A DNA stretch of 12,129 bases, from assembly GCA_029881175.1 (NCBI GenBank), contig JAOUNC010000035.1, forward strand, positions 1 through 12,129, written 5' to 3'. Below are positions 1 through 7,328 of the stretch, piece by piece. The notes beneath the pieces are model-generated. The model searched no databases. It saw only the letters and a list, made by a program, of their open reading frames with translations, and was not told where the DNA came from. This DNA is from Nitrospirota bacterium (GTDB taxonomy: Bacteria > Nitrospirota > Nitrospiria > Nitrospirales > UBA8639). Both the position numbers and the translations under genes were made by a program. How positions within the stretch are numbered: position 1 is the first letter of the stretch; each line of letters starts with the position of its first letter.

Positions 1-2416
1 CGCCATCACGATCTGTCCGATAGAGGGGAATTCCTCGTGCTTCATAAGCGGCGATGACCTCAGAATCCGGATGGCCATAGCGATTGTGTGATCCGACTGA
101 GACGACCATGGCTTGCGTCTCTAACTGCTTGACCCATCCATCATGAAGGGAACTCTTCGCGCCATGGTGCGGAACCTTGACTACCGTTGCTGAATGCCCC
201 CTAGGTATGCGTTGTAACTGTTCTAGGGCTTGCTGCTCGGCATCAGCCGTGAATAATACCGAATGCGGGCCACATTCCAGCCTGGTTACCAAGGAACGGT
301 TATTGAGATCTGTCCCGCTGATATCCTGCGATGGATCAGCCCTGGGTGAAGGGTTCGTCGCAGGAGGACTCAAGACGGATAATTCACAGGAGCCTGAAAC
401 CATAATGTCTTCTCCTTCCGCAATGACGTGCTCCTTGAGCTCACCCTTTTGCACAGCGGTTTGAAGACGTTGGTAAAACATTTGTGGCCGTGAAACCCCA
501 TTACTCCAATAGGTTCCCACGTCAAACGCTTGCAACACCCAAGGCAAGCCACCCACATGATCCCATTGTGGATGTGTGGCGATCACATGATCGATTCGGT
601 GAATGCCCTGATTCCAGAGATAGGGGCCGATTACGGCGCGTCCCATGTCTAGACGCCGGTATGCCGGCCCGCCATCAATCAAGACCGTTTGCCCATCTGG
701 TAATTCAAGAAACGCAGCATCCCCCTGTCCCACATCCAGAAAAGTGACCCGTAAAAATCCCGGGTCCCAATGTGTTCGCGGCGACCAGGCCCACCAGGAC
801 AGAACCGCCACCAAGATGGTGGCACAGCTCCATCGAATGATCGGCCGATGCCGCAACACCACCCAACCAGCCAATACCCCCCAAAATACCAATATTGAGC
901 TGAGACTCGGCGAGGCCACATACCATTCCGCACCCGGCACTTGTGCTAAACCCACCACTCCTTGCGCCAATAGATCAAACAGCCATTGATTGGCCGTTGC
1001 AAAAGGGAGCATCTCTCCCCCGCTGATCAAGACGATGATCGCCGACAGTAACCCAAGCGGAATCACGAGGATGCCCACCATGGGGACAACCACCATATTC
1101 GTGAACAGGCCTAGCCATGGGATTTGATGGAAGTAGTAGGCCACCAACGGTAAGGTCGTGAGAGTGACAGCCAACGTGATCAGCCAGGCCAGTTGTCCTT
1201 TTTTCCACAGGTTCGTCCACCAACTTGGGGCTTCACCTAATTCCTGAATCTCAAGATTTCCAGTGTCGGGATCTTTGTTTTTCCTGGATACCAGCACCAT
1301 GCCAATGGCGGCGACCGACAGATACGATAATTGAAAAGAAATATCATGGATGGCTTCGGGATTGGGCAAGACCATCAAAAGCGCTGCCACGGCTAAAGCG
1401 GTGATCAGATGGCGCTCTCTCCCCAACCATACCCCGAGACTACAGACCACGATCATGATCCACGACCGCACCGTAGCCATTTCTGCTCCGGCTAAGAGCA
1501 TATACAGCGTGACGATCGGCAAGGTAACCACCACCGCTAATTGCGTGGCGGTCAGATAGATGGATACTCGCTCAAGCCATGACGTGGGTAGGCGACGGAC
1601 GCTCCACCGGGTTCCCCCAAAAACCACAAGGGCTAAGAGGCCAAGGTGCGACCCCGAAATGGAAAGAATATGGACCGTGCCACTCGCCATGAAGGCATCG
1701 CGAATATCCTGCTCAACAAAGCTTTGCTCTCCAATAATCATCCCCAGAAATAACCCTGTGGCAGGGGAAGACAAACTCGTGGTGGCGGCATGATGAATGG
1801 CCTGTCGCCAGTGATCGACGCGTCCCATCACCCCTCCCCACAGCGTCACCGGTTCATGGGCCAGTCGTGTCACCCCATTGGGACCAGAGACCGTCGCCAC
1901 AGCCTGAATACCCTTTCGCTGAAGATAGGCGCCATACTCAAATCCCCCAGGATTGAGGGTGCCATACGGTTCTCGCAAGCGTGTCGTGACACCTACCTCA
2001 TCTCCATAGGCGAGAGCCGCATCCGGCTCTCGCCAGGTGAGGCGAATCCGCCCATGAATGGGTTGTGGCTCCGATGCGCCGATTCGTCTGGCCTCCACGA
2101 GCAGAATGAGCCCATCCGGAGTCTGCCGAACCGGAGCGACAATCACACCTTGAACCTTGACGGGAGATTCCGTCAGCAGGGCCCGCAGCGGGCTCTCGAG
2201 CTTGCCCATGACGGCCCAATGGGCATGACCCATCCCAAGCAACGCCATGGAAAACAGCAAGAGGCCTCCCCAGCGGGAAAGCAATCCAGTTTGTTCAAAC
2301 CACGTTAGAGCGAGACCAAAACTAAGAAGAGCCCCCAGAAGTGAGAGGGGAAACAGAGGGAGAAACACGCCGAGCCACAACCCGGCCAGGTAGGAAACCA
2401 CTCCATGTAATATCAC
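1..2416 (-). CDS. comEC: ComEC/Rec2 DNA-uptake channel protein (C-terminus cut by window edge)
   Basis: This is the inner-membrane channel that carries single-stranded DNA into the cytoplasm during natural transformation. I translated the frame codon by codon and it stays open for 805 codons to the left edge. The N-terminal OB-like domain (about residues 25-175) carries NPGGFEY at 155-161. The multi-spanning competence domain (about 225-490) carries HILSISGSHLGLL at 249-261 and DISFQLSY at 358-365. The metallo-beta-lactamase-like domain starts near 555, with LDVGQGDA at 560-567, THPQWDHVGG at 614-623, PHHG at 749-752 and NRYGHP at 778-783. Only a few tens of residues should be missing. The start is uncertain: the frame has no ATG after the glmM stop. 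GTG at 2416 is used here and GTG at 2401 is the alternative; neither has a clear ribosome binding site. It follows glmM by 18 bp in the same frame, so translation probably depends on glmM. Confidence 0.93.
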   Translation of the reverse strand, partial: MILHGVVSYLAGLWLGVFLPLFPLSLLGALLSFGLALTWFEQTGLLSRWGGLLLFSMALLGMGHAHWAVMGKLESPLRALLTESPVKVQGVIVAPVRQTPDGLILLVEARRIGASEPQPIHGRIRLTWREPDAALAYGDEVGVTTRLREPYGTLNPGGFEYGAYLQRKGIQAVATVSGPNGVTRLAHEPVTLWGGVMGRVDHWRQAIHHAATTSLSSPATGLFLGMIIGEQSFVEQDIRDAFMASGTVHILSISGSHLGLLALVVFGGTRWSVRRLPTSWLERVSIYLTATQLAVVVTLPIVTLYMLLAGAEMATVRSWIMIVVCSLGVWLGRERHLITALAVAALLMVLPNPEAIHDISFQLSYLSVAAIGMVLVSRKNKDPDTGNLEIQELGEAPSWWTNLWKKGQLAWLITLAVTLTTLPLVAYYFHQIPWLGLFTNMVVVPMVGILVIPLGLLSAIIVLISGGEMLPFATANQWLFDLLAQGVVGLAQVPGAEWYVASPSLSSILVFWGVLAGWVVLRHRPIIRWSCATILVAVLSWWAWSPRTHWDPGFLRVTFLDVGQGDAAFLELPDGQTVLIDGGPAYRRLDMGRAVIGPYLWNQGIHRIDHVIATHPQWDHVGGLPWVLQAFDVGTYWSNGVSRPQMFYQRLQTAVQKGELKEHVIAEGEDIMVSGSCELSVLSPPATNPSPRADPSQDISGTDLNNRSLVTRLECGPHSVLFTADAEQQALEQLQRIPRGHSATVVKVPHHGAKSSLHDGWVKQLETQAMVVSVGSHNRYGHPDSEVIAAYEARGIPLYRTDRDG

Positions 2417-2434
2417 AATGATCGATGCACATGA

Positions 2435-3784
2435 TTAATGAATACACGATTTCACCACATTCACTAAATCTTCGGCAATCGCTTGTATGACGCGACCATC
2501 CTGCCCTTCCACCATGACCCGGAGCAGCGGCTCGGTCCCCGAGTACCGCACAAGAATACGACCGGTTCCATGTAACTGCTGTTCTTTGTCCTGAATGGCC
2601 TGTTGAAGAACCGGGAGAGTCTCTAAGTCAGGTTTATGAGGAACCGTCACCCCCAGCAGAACTTGTGGGGTGGCCTGCATACATTGAGCAATTGCTGAAA
2701 GGGGCTTCTGCGCCCGCTTCATCAGCTTCAGCATTTGTAACCCGGAGATGAGGCCATCCCCGCTCGTGTGATAATCCATAAAAATCATATGGCCGGATTG
2801 CTCTCCACCTAAATTATATTGATCCGCGACCATGCGTTCTAAGATATATCGATCACCCACGGCTGTGCGAACTAAGGTAATGCCAGCCTCGCGCATGCAC
2901 ATTTCAAAGCCAAAATTACTCATGACCGTCCCGACCACCGTCTCGTTCTTGAGGCGCCCTTGCTGCTTCAGGTCTAAGGCAAAAGCGGCCAGAGCGTGAT
3001 CTCCATTGACGACATGTCCTTGTTCACAGACAAATATGGCACGATCCGCGTCACCATCCAACGCAATTCCGATATCAGCTTTTCGATCACAGACCATTTG
3101 CTGGAGCCGTTCCGGATGAACCGCCCCACACCCGTCATTAATATTCAGGCCATCAGGTTCATTCCCCGTGACCCATACCTTCGCCCCTAATTCACGAATG
3201 ACTTTTGGAAAGACGTGATACCCTGCCCCATTGGCACAATCCAACACAACTCGTAAGTTTTGAAAATCCATTTCACGCGGTAAGGACCGCTTGACGAATT
3301 CTATGTATCGCCCTTCGGCATCATCAATACGAAACGCTTTGCCAATGGCATCTGCTGTAGGACGAATATGTTCAATTTCATTCGATACAATAAGTTCCTC
3401 AATTCGTTGTTCTATTTCATCCGGCAATTTCATGCCATCATTCGAAAAGAACTTAATCCCGTTATCTTGGTACGGATTATGGGAAGCGGAAATCATCACA
3501 CCGGCGTCCGCACGAAGGCTCCTGGCTAAGAAAGCAATCGCGGGTGTCGGCAGCGGTCCGACGAGAAGCACATCCACCCCCATCGAACATAATCCCGCCG
3601 TTAAAGCCGACTCCAGCATGTACCCGGAAATCCGAGTATCTTTTCCTATAATGATTTTATGGCGCCCCTCTCGCTTACGAAACACATAGGCCGCCGCACG
3701 ACCCAACTTCATGGCCATTTCACTGGTTATGGGGTCAAGGTTTGCAATCCCCCTGACACCATCTGTTCCAAAAAGTTGTCCCAT
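2435..3784 (-). CDS. glmM: Phosphoglucosamine mutase GlmM
   Basis: GlmM converts glucosamine-6-phosphate to glucosamine-1-phosphate in the cytoplasm, the step before GlmU makes UDP-GlcNAc for peptidoglycan and lipopolysaccharide. The 449 residues match the family length. The N-terminus has FGTDGVRG at 5-12. The phosphorylated active-site serine is Ser101 in ISASHNP (98-104). The magnesium loop is DGDADR at 243-248, the sugar-binding loop is GGEQSGH at 326-332, and the C-terminal phosphate-binding loop is RYSGTEPL at 413-420. All key residues of the phosphohexomutase family are present. An ATG start with GAGGG about six bases upstream supports the chosen start. It lies 39 bp after folP, an order also found in E. 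coli (ftsH-folP-glmM), and is probably cotranscribed with folP. Confidence 0.98.
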   Translation of the reverse strand: MGQLFGTDGVRGIANLDPITSEMAMKLGRAAAYVFRKREGRHKIIIGKDTRISGYMLESALTAGLCSMGVDVLLVGPLPTPAIAFLARSLRADAGVMISASHNPYQDNGIKFFSNDGMKLPDEIEQRIEELIVSNEIEHIRPTADAIGKAFRIDDAEGRYIEFVKRSLPREMDFQNLRVVLDCANGAGYHVFPKVIRELGAKVWVTGNEPDGLNINDGCGAVHPERLQQMVCDRKADIGIALDGDADRAIFVCEQGHVVNGDHALAAFALDLKQQGRLKNETVVGTVMSNFGFEMCMREAGITLVRTAVGDRYILERMVADQYNLGGEQSGHMIFMDYHTSGDGLISGLQMLKLMKRAQKPLSAIAQCMQATPQVLLGVTVPHKPDLETLPVLQQAIQDKEQQLHGTGRILVRYSGTEPLLRVMVEGQDGRVIQAIAEDLVNVVKSCIH

Positions 3785-3823
3785 AAAAATCCCTCTATAA
3801 TAATACCAACACGACTGTTTCTT

Positions 3824-4684
3824 TTACTTGTCGCAGGAATTTCGCAAAGCTTGAGCGACATGGATCACATCTTTCATGGCAGCCACATCATGCACCCTCA
3901 GCATATGAGCTCCCTGCCATACTGCTGTCGCCACAGCCGCCGCATTTCCCATCTCACGTTCCCGAACTGATTTCCCCGTTAATTCTCCGATACATGCCTT
4001 ACGCGAAAGACCAATCAGCAAAGGCCGCCCCAATTGAAGTAATTCATCAAGATTTCCTAAAATTTTGAGGTTATGGCTTAAGGACTTCCCAAACCCAATT
4101 CCGGGATCGATAATAATGCGATCAGCAGGTATTCCTATCGATTGGGCCATTTCCACGCGTTCAGATAAAAAGTCCCTGACCTCACCTACCACCTCTTCAT
4201 AGGCAGCAGCATTCTGCATGGTGTCACTGTGGCCTTGCCTGTGCATCAGGACCACTGCCGCGCCAGATTCTTTGACCACGCTAGCCATAAGGGAATCATC
4301 TCGCAATGCACTGACATCATTCACAATTGACACCCCATAATCCAACGCCACCTGAGCAATAGTGGCTTTTCGTGTATCAATTGATAAGGGAGTATCCGTA
4401 CATTTCCCCAAAGCTTCGACAATGGGACGGATTCGTTGCAATTCCTCTTCTTCACTGACATATAAAGCCCCAGGTCTCGTGGACTCACCCCCAATATCTA
4501 TAATGTCCGCACCTTCGGCGATCATCTTCTGCGCCTGATCAACAGCCCTGGCCGGATCAACAAACTGCCCGCCATCAGAAAATGAATCCGGGGTTACATT
4601 CAGAATACCCATAATGAGAACTCTCCCACCCACGGGCAACACTTTCCCTCGGCATCGAATCTCTAATGGGGATAACACGACCAT
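3824..4684 (-). CDS. folP: Dihydropteroate synthase FolP
   Basis: FolP condenses 6-hydroxymethyl-dihydropterin diphosphate with p-aminobenzoate to give dihydropteroate in folate synthesis; it is the sulfonamide target. The 286-residue TIM-barrel protein has the expected motifs in order: MGILNVTPDSFSDGG (25-39, phosphate-binding loop), DIGGESTRPG (63-72), SIDTRK (101-106), NDVSAL (122-127), IDPGIGFGK (192-200, pterin pocket), SRK (227-229) and RVHDV (263-267). Nothing essential is missing. The ATG used gives the usual short lead before the first motif, but no good Shine-Dalgarno sequence precedes it. The 149-bp gap after ftsH is the largest in the window and holds a weak hairpin. folP is followed by glmM at 39 bp. 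Confidence 0.97.
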   Translation of the reverse strand: MVVLSPLEIRCRGKVLPVGGRVLIMGILNVTPDSFSDGGQFVDPARAVDQAQKMIAEGADIIDIGGESTRPGALYVSEEEELQRIRPIVEALGKCTDTPLSIDTRKATIAQVALDYGVSIVNDVSALRDDSLMASVVKESGAAVVLMHRQGHSDTMQNAAAYEEVVGEVRDFLSERVEMAQSIGIPADRIIIDPGIGFGKSLSHNLKILGNLDELLQLGRPLLIGLSRKACIGELTGKSVREREMGNAAAVATAVWQGAHMLRVHDVAAMKDVIHVAQALRNSCDK

Positions 4685-4731
4685 TCAGATATTGTACTCT
4701 TGACGAACAACACCCTGAAAATAGAAAGACT

Positions 4732-4750
4732 CACCCCAGCAAACTGGGTG
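4732..4750 (-). terminator. Weak hairpin between ftsH and folP, possible attenuator or terminator
   Basis: On the minus strand the arms CACCCAG and CTGGGGTG close a TTTG loop, giving five perfect pairs and two more beyond a bulged G. A mixed, T-rich stretch follows (AGTCTTTCTATTTTC) rather than a clean U-tract. It could reduce read-through from ftsH into folP. With such an interrupted T stretch, full intrinsic termination is doubtful, and folP would need another promoter that I cannot identify with confidence. Confidence 0.3.
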
Positions 4751-4833
4751 GCATCCTGCGCTGTTTTTATAAATCAAATAGAATTTCAGACTACAATCTC
4801 TGGGGGGAGGGATTAGAGCAGGAGAAGACCTGA

Positions 4834-6651
4834 TTAGACTGCCGCAATATGTTCGAGGGACGAAGATTGTTGAACGATTTCATCGACTTCAATGCCATCC
4901 AATACCTCCTTTTCCAACAAGGCTTCGGCAATGGCACGCAAGGTGTGAAGATGTTCAGTCAACATTCGCGTGGTTCGTTCGTAGGATTCCATGACAAGCC
5001 GTTTCACTTCTTTGTCAATTTCTAACGCCACTTGATCACTAAAGTCACGTTTAGAGCCAAAATCACGCCCCAGGAAGACTTCTTCATCTTTTTTCCCAAA
5101 GGTCAGCGGACCTAACTTGTCACTCATACCCCATTCACAGACCATTTTCCTCGCCAATTCAGTAGCCCGCTCAATGTCATTCCCGGCTCCAGTTGTGACA
5201 CTTTTAAAGATTAATTCCTCAGCCACGCGCCCACCAAACAAAATAGAGAGTGTATTGTACAAATAGTCTTTGGAATAACTATGCCGGTCATCGATAGGAA
5301 GCTGCATGGTCATACCCAGGGCCCGCCCACGCGGGATAATGGTGACCTTATGCACAGGATCTGTGCCTGGCAACAATATGGCCATAAGTGCATGCCCTGC
5401 TTCATGGAACGCGGTGGTCCGCTTTTCTTCTTCAGTCAGCACCATGCTCTTACGCTCGACACCCATTAAGACTTTATCTTTGGCGTTTTCAAAATCAATC
5501 TGGTCGACAGATTTTTTATCCAAGCGAGCCGCCCATAAGGCGGCCTCATTGACCAAGTTTTCCAGATCTGCTCCTGAAAATCCAGGAGTGCCCCTCGCAA
5601 TTTGCTCCAAATCGACCCCAGAAGATATTGGCACTTTTTTGGTATGCACATGCAAGATTTCAGCACGCCCACGAACATCTGGCCGATTCACGACCACTTG
5701 CCGATCAAAACGACCAGGCCTTAACAACGCAGGATCTAAGACATCTGGCCGATTAGTGGCTGCAATCAAAATAACCCCTTCGGTGGTATCAAACCCATCC
5801 ATTTCAACCAGCAGCTGATTGAGTGTTTGCTCACGCTCATCATGTCCACCACCCATGCCTGCTCCCCGCAACCGGCCGACAGCATCAATTTCATCAATGA
5901 AAATAATACAAGGGGCATGCTTCTTTCCTTGTTCGAATAAATCTCGAACACGGGAGGCCCCAACCCCCACAAACATTTCGACAAAGTCCGACCCGCTGAT
6001 GCTGAAGAACGGAACTCCCGCCTCACCGGCTATAGCTTTGGCCAATAGGGTTTTACCCGTGCCAGGCGGCCCAACGATCAAAACCCCCTTGGGGATCCGG
6101 CCTCCGAGTTTTTGGAATTTTTGTGGATCCTTGAGGAACTCAATGATTTCAACAACTTCAGCCTTGGCTTCATCGACACCGGCCACATCAGCAAAGGTAA
6201 TTTTCTTCTTATCCTCCGTTAACATCCGTGCCCGACTTTTCCCGAAGGAGAGCGCTCGATTCCCTCCAACTTGCATCTGACGCATGAGAAAAAACCACAA
6301 GCCGAGAAACAGAATGAATGGACCCCACGAAAGGAGGAAGGTGATATACCATGGACCATCATCCTGTGGCTTGGCTTCAATTTGAACAGATTTTTCTCGT
6401 AGGGCTTTGACAAGATCTGGATATTCAACGGAATAGGTATGGATACGGCTTCCATCCTTCAAAATGGCACTAATATTATTCTGTTTAATAATAACCTTTT
6501 CAACTTCACCTCGTTCCAGGTGAGCCATAAATTCGCTGAAAATGACAGGATCTTCGGGGTGTTGGTTGGGTACGGTAAATAAATTAAACAACAAAATCAT
6601 GAAGAGGCAGACAAATACCCAAAACAAGAGATTTTTCACACGAGAATTCAT
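4834..6651 (-). CDS. ftsH: ATP-dependent zinc metalloprotease FtsH
   Basis: FtsH is a membrane-anchored hexameric AAA+ protease that degrades misfolded membrane proteins and short-lived regulators. Two membrane segments (about residues 8-27 and 104-124) flank a periplasmic domain of roughly 75 residues. The AAA+ module has Walker A GPPGTGKT at 194-201, the pore loop FVG at 227-229, Walker B FIDEID at 251-256, and the second region of homology with arginine fingers in LRPGRFDR at 310-317. The protease domain has the zinc site HEAGH at 416-420 and the third ligand Asp492 in the NDIERAT motif. At 605 residues it is slightly shorter than E. coli FtsH, mainly in the C-terminal tail. A purine-rich AAGGGAG lies 11 bases before the ATG. 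It has its own likely promoter in the 120-bp gap after hpt. Confidence 0.98.
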   Translation of the reverse strand: MNSRVKNLLFWVFVCLFMILLFNLFTVPNQHPEDPVIFSEFMAHLERGEVEKVIIKQNNISAILKDGSRIHTYSVEYPDLVKALREKSVQIEAKPQDDGPWYITFLLSWGPFILFLGLWFFLMRQMQVGGNRALSFGKSRARMLTEDKKKITFADVAGVDEAKAEVVEIIEFLKDPQKFQKLGGRIPKGVLIVGPPGTGKTLLAKAIAGEAGVPFFSISGSDFVEMFVGVGASRVRDLFEQGKKHAPCIIFIDEIDAVGRLRGAGMGGGHDEREQTLNQLLVEMDGFDTTEGVILIAATNRPDVLDPALLRPGRFDRQVVVNRPDVRGRAEILHVHTKKVPISSGVDLEQIARGTPGFSGADLENLVNEAALWAARLDKKSVDQIDFENAKDKVLMGVERKSMVLTEEEKRTTAFHEAGHALMAILLPGTDPVHKVTIIPRGRALGMTMQLPIDDRHSYSKDYLYNTLSILFGGRVAEELIFKSVTTGAGNDIERATELARKMVCEWGMSDKLGPLTFGKKDEEVFLGRDFGSKRDFSDQVALEIDKEVKRLVMESYERTTRMLTEHLHTLRAIAEALLEKEVLDGIEVDEIVQQSSSLEHIAAV

Positions 6652-6692
6652 ATTCAGGGGAACTCCCTTAACAGTAACGACAGCAACAATAA

Positions 6693-6719
6693 ACTAAGAA
6701 CTTAGTGTAAAGGCACTAA
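6693..6719. repeat. Cluster of three inverted ACTAA half-sites in the ftsH leader (operator-like)
   Basis: Two overlapping inverted repeats share a central arm. ACTAAG-AA-CTTAGT spans 6693-6706 with perfect 6-bp arms. TTAGTG-N6-CACTAA spans 6702-6719, also with perfect 6-bp arms. The half-site ACTAA is thus present three times in alternating orientation. The cluster lies just downstream of the predicted ftsH transcription start, where a repressor could act or where the leader RNA could fold. The binding protein is unknown, and the region is AT-rich, so chance is possible. Confidence 0.4.
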
Positions 6720-6730
6720 TAAACAAATTG

Positions 6731-6760
6731 ATTGTACCATGCATTTTTAAGAACTGACAA
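6731..6760 (-). promoter_or_regulatory. Predicted sigma70-type promoter for ftsH
   Basis: On the minus strand, TTGTCA (6760-6755) and TACAAT (6736-6731) each match five of six consensus bases. They are separated by 18 bases, and a TGG just before the -10 box fits the extended -10 pattern. Transcription would start near 6724, giving a leader of roughly 70 bases. This supports ftsH expression independent of read-through from hpt. No sigma32-like heat-shock promoter was seen. Confidence 0.6.
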
Positions 6761-6771
6761 CCGTGAAAATC

Positions 6772-7317
6772 CTACGGGCCTTCTTGAATCCGTTCCGGAT
6801 TCATTTGCGCGAGGTAGGGAAGATTGCGATATTTTTGTTTGAAATCTAATCCATAGCCCACAATATAGCTTGGCGCGACTTCAAACCCGACATACTGTAC
6901 CTCAATCTCAATCTTCCGATTGGCCGGTTTACTCAATAAGGTACAAATCGCCACGGAAGCCGGCTTGAGTTTCTGTAATTGAGAGACCAAAAATTGTGCC
7001 GTAAGGCCAGAGTCTACAATATCTTCCACCAGCAAAACATGCCGCTCCTCAATCTTTTCGGTCAACGCTGTCCAAACTTTGATCGTTTTGGGAGGACGCC
7101 CAACTTTTTTCGTCCCTTTAGCAATTAAAAAATCAATTTGGATGGGCAACTGAATGACACGGACCAGGTCGGCAAAAAAAACATAGGCCCCTTTCAAGAC
7201 ACCGACGACAACCAGATCCTTGCCCTGATAGTCCTTAGAAATTTGCATGCCAAGCTCACGGATGCGTGCACGCATCACTTCTTGCGTCACCAAGGGTTTT
7301 CCAAATATTTCTGCCAT
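6772..7317 (-). CDS. hpt: Hypoxanthine phosphoribosyltransferase, atypical flexible loop
   Basis: This purine-salvage enzyme joins hypoxanthine or guanine to PRPP to give IMP or GMP. The 181-residue length is normal. Visible family features are VGVLKGAYVF (38-47, diphosphate-binding loop), the PRPP motif VLLVEDIVDSG (94-104) and the purine-binding region YIVGYGLDF (151-159) followed by YRNLP (163-167). The flexible loop is odd: aligned without gaps to E. coli Hpt, the near-invariant Ser-Tyr dyad becomes Gly68-Thr69, and the loop is basic and proline-containing (KKVGRPPK, 70-77). The other two reading frames do not restore the dyad, so a simple frameshift is unlikely. It starts 11 bp after the tilS stop, with only a weak ribosome binding site, so coupling to tilS is likely. 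The tilS-hpt-ftsH order supports the family call. Substrate range may differ from a standard Hpt. Confidence 0.92.
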   Translation of the reverse strand: MAEIFGKPLVTQEVMRARIRELGMQISKDYQGKDLVVVGVLKGAYVFFADLVRVIQLPIQIDFLIAKGTKKVGRPPKTIKVWTALTEKIEERHVLLVEDIVDSGLTAQFLVSQLQKLKPASVAICTLLSKPANRKIEIEVQYVGFEVAPSYIVGYGLDFKQKYRNLPYLAQMNPERIQEGP

Positions 7318-7328
7318 AAAAAATCTCG

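Noticed and set aside
1790..2308. A 172-codon plus-strand open frame opposite the start of comEC
   Set aside because: The minus-strand comEC frame is continuous here with family motifs such as NPGGFEY; the plus-strand protein has no recognisable domain.
1..2416. Possible non-coding or accessory region, because only short complete frames exist there
   Set aside because: A single minus-strand frame without stops runs through the whole stretch to the left edge and encodes ComEC.
5306..6280. Two adjacent plus-strand open frames (170 and 153 codons) opposite ftsH
   Set aside because: They mirror the conserved AAA+ region of ftsH and have Ser/Pro/Thr-rich shadow composition without motifs.
6702..6719. 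A CIRCE (HrcA) operator upstream of ftsH
   Set aside because: Only the outer TTAG/CTAA bases agree; the arms are 6 bp rather than 9 and the spacer is 6 rather than 9.
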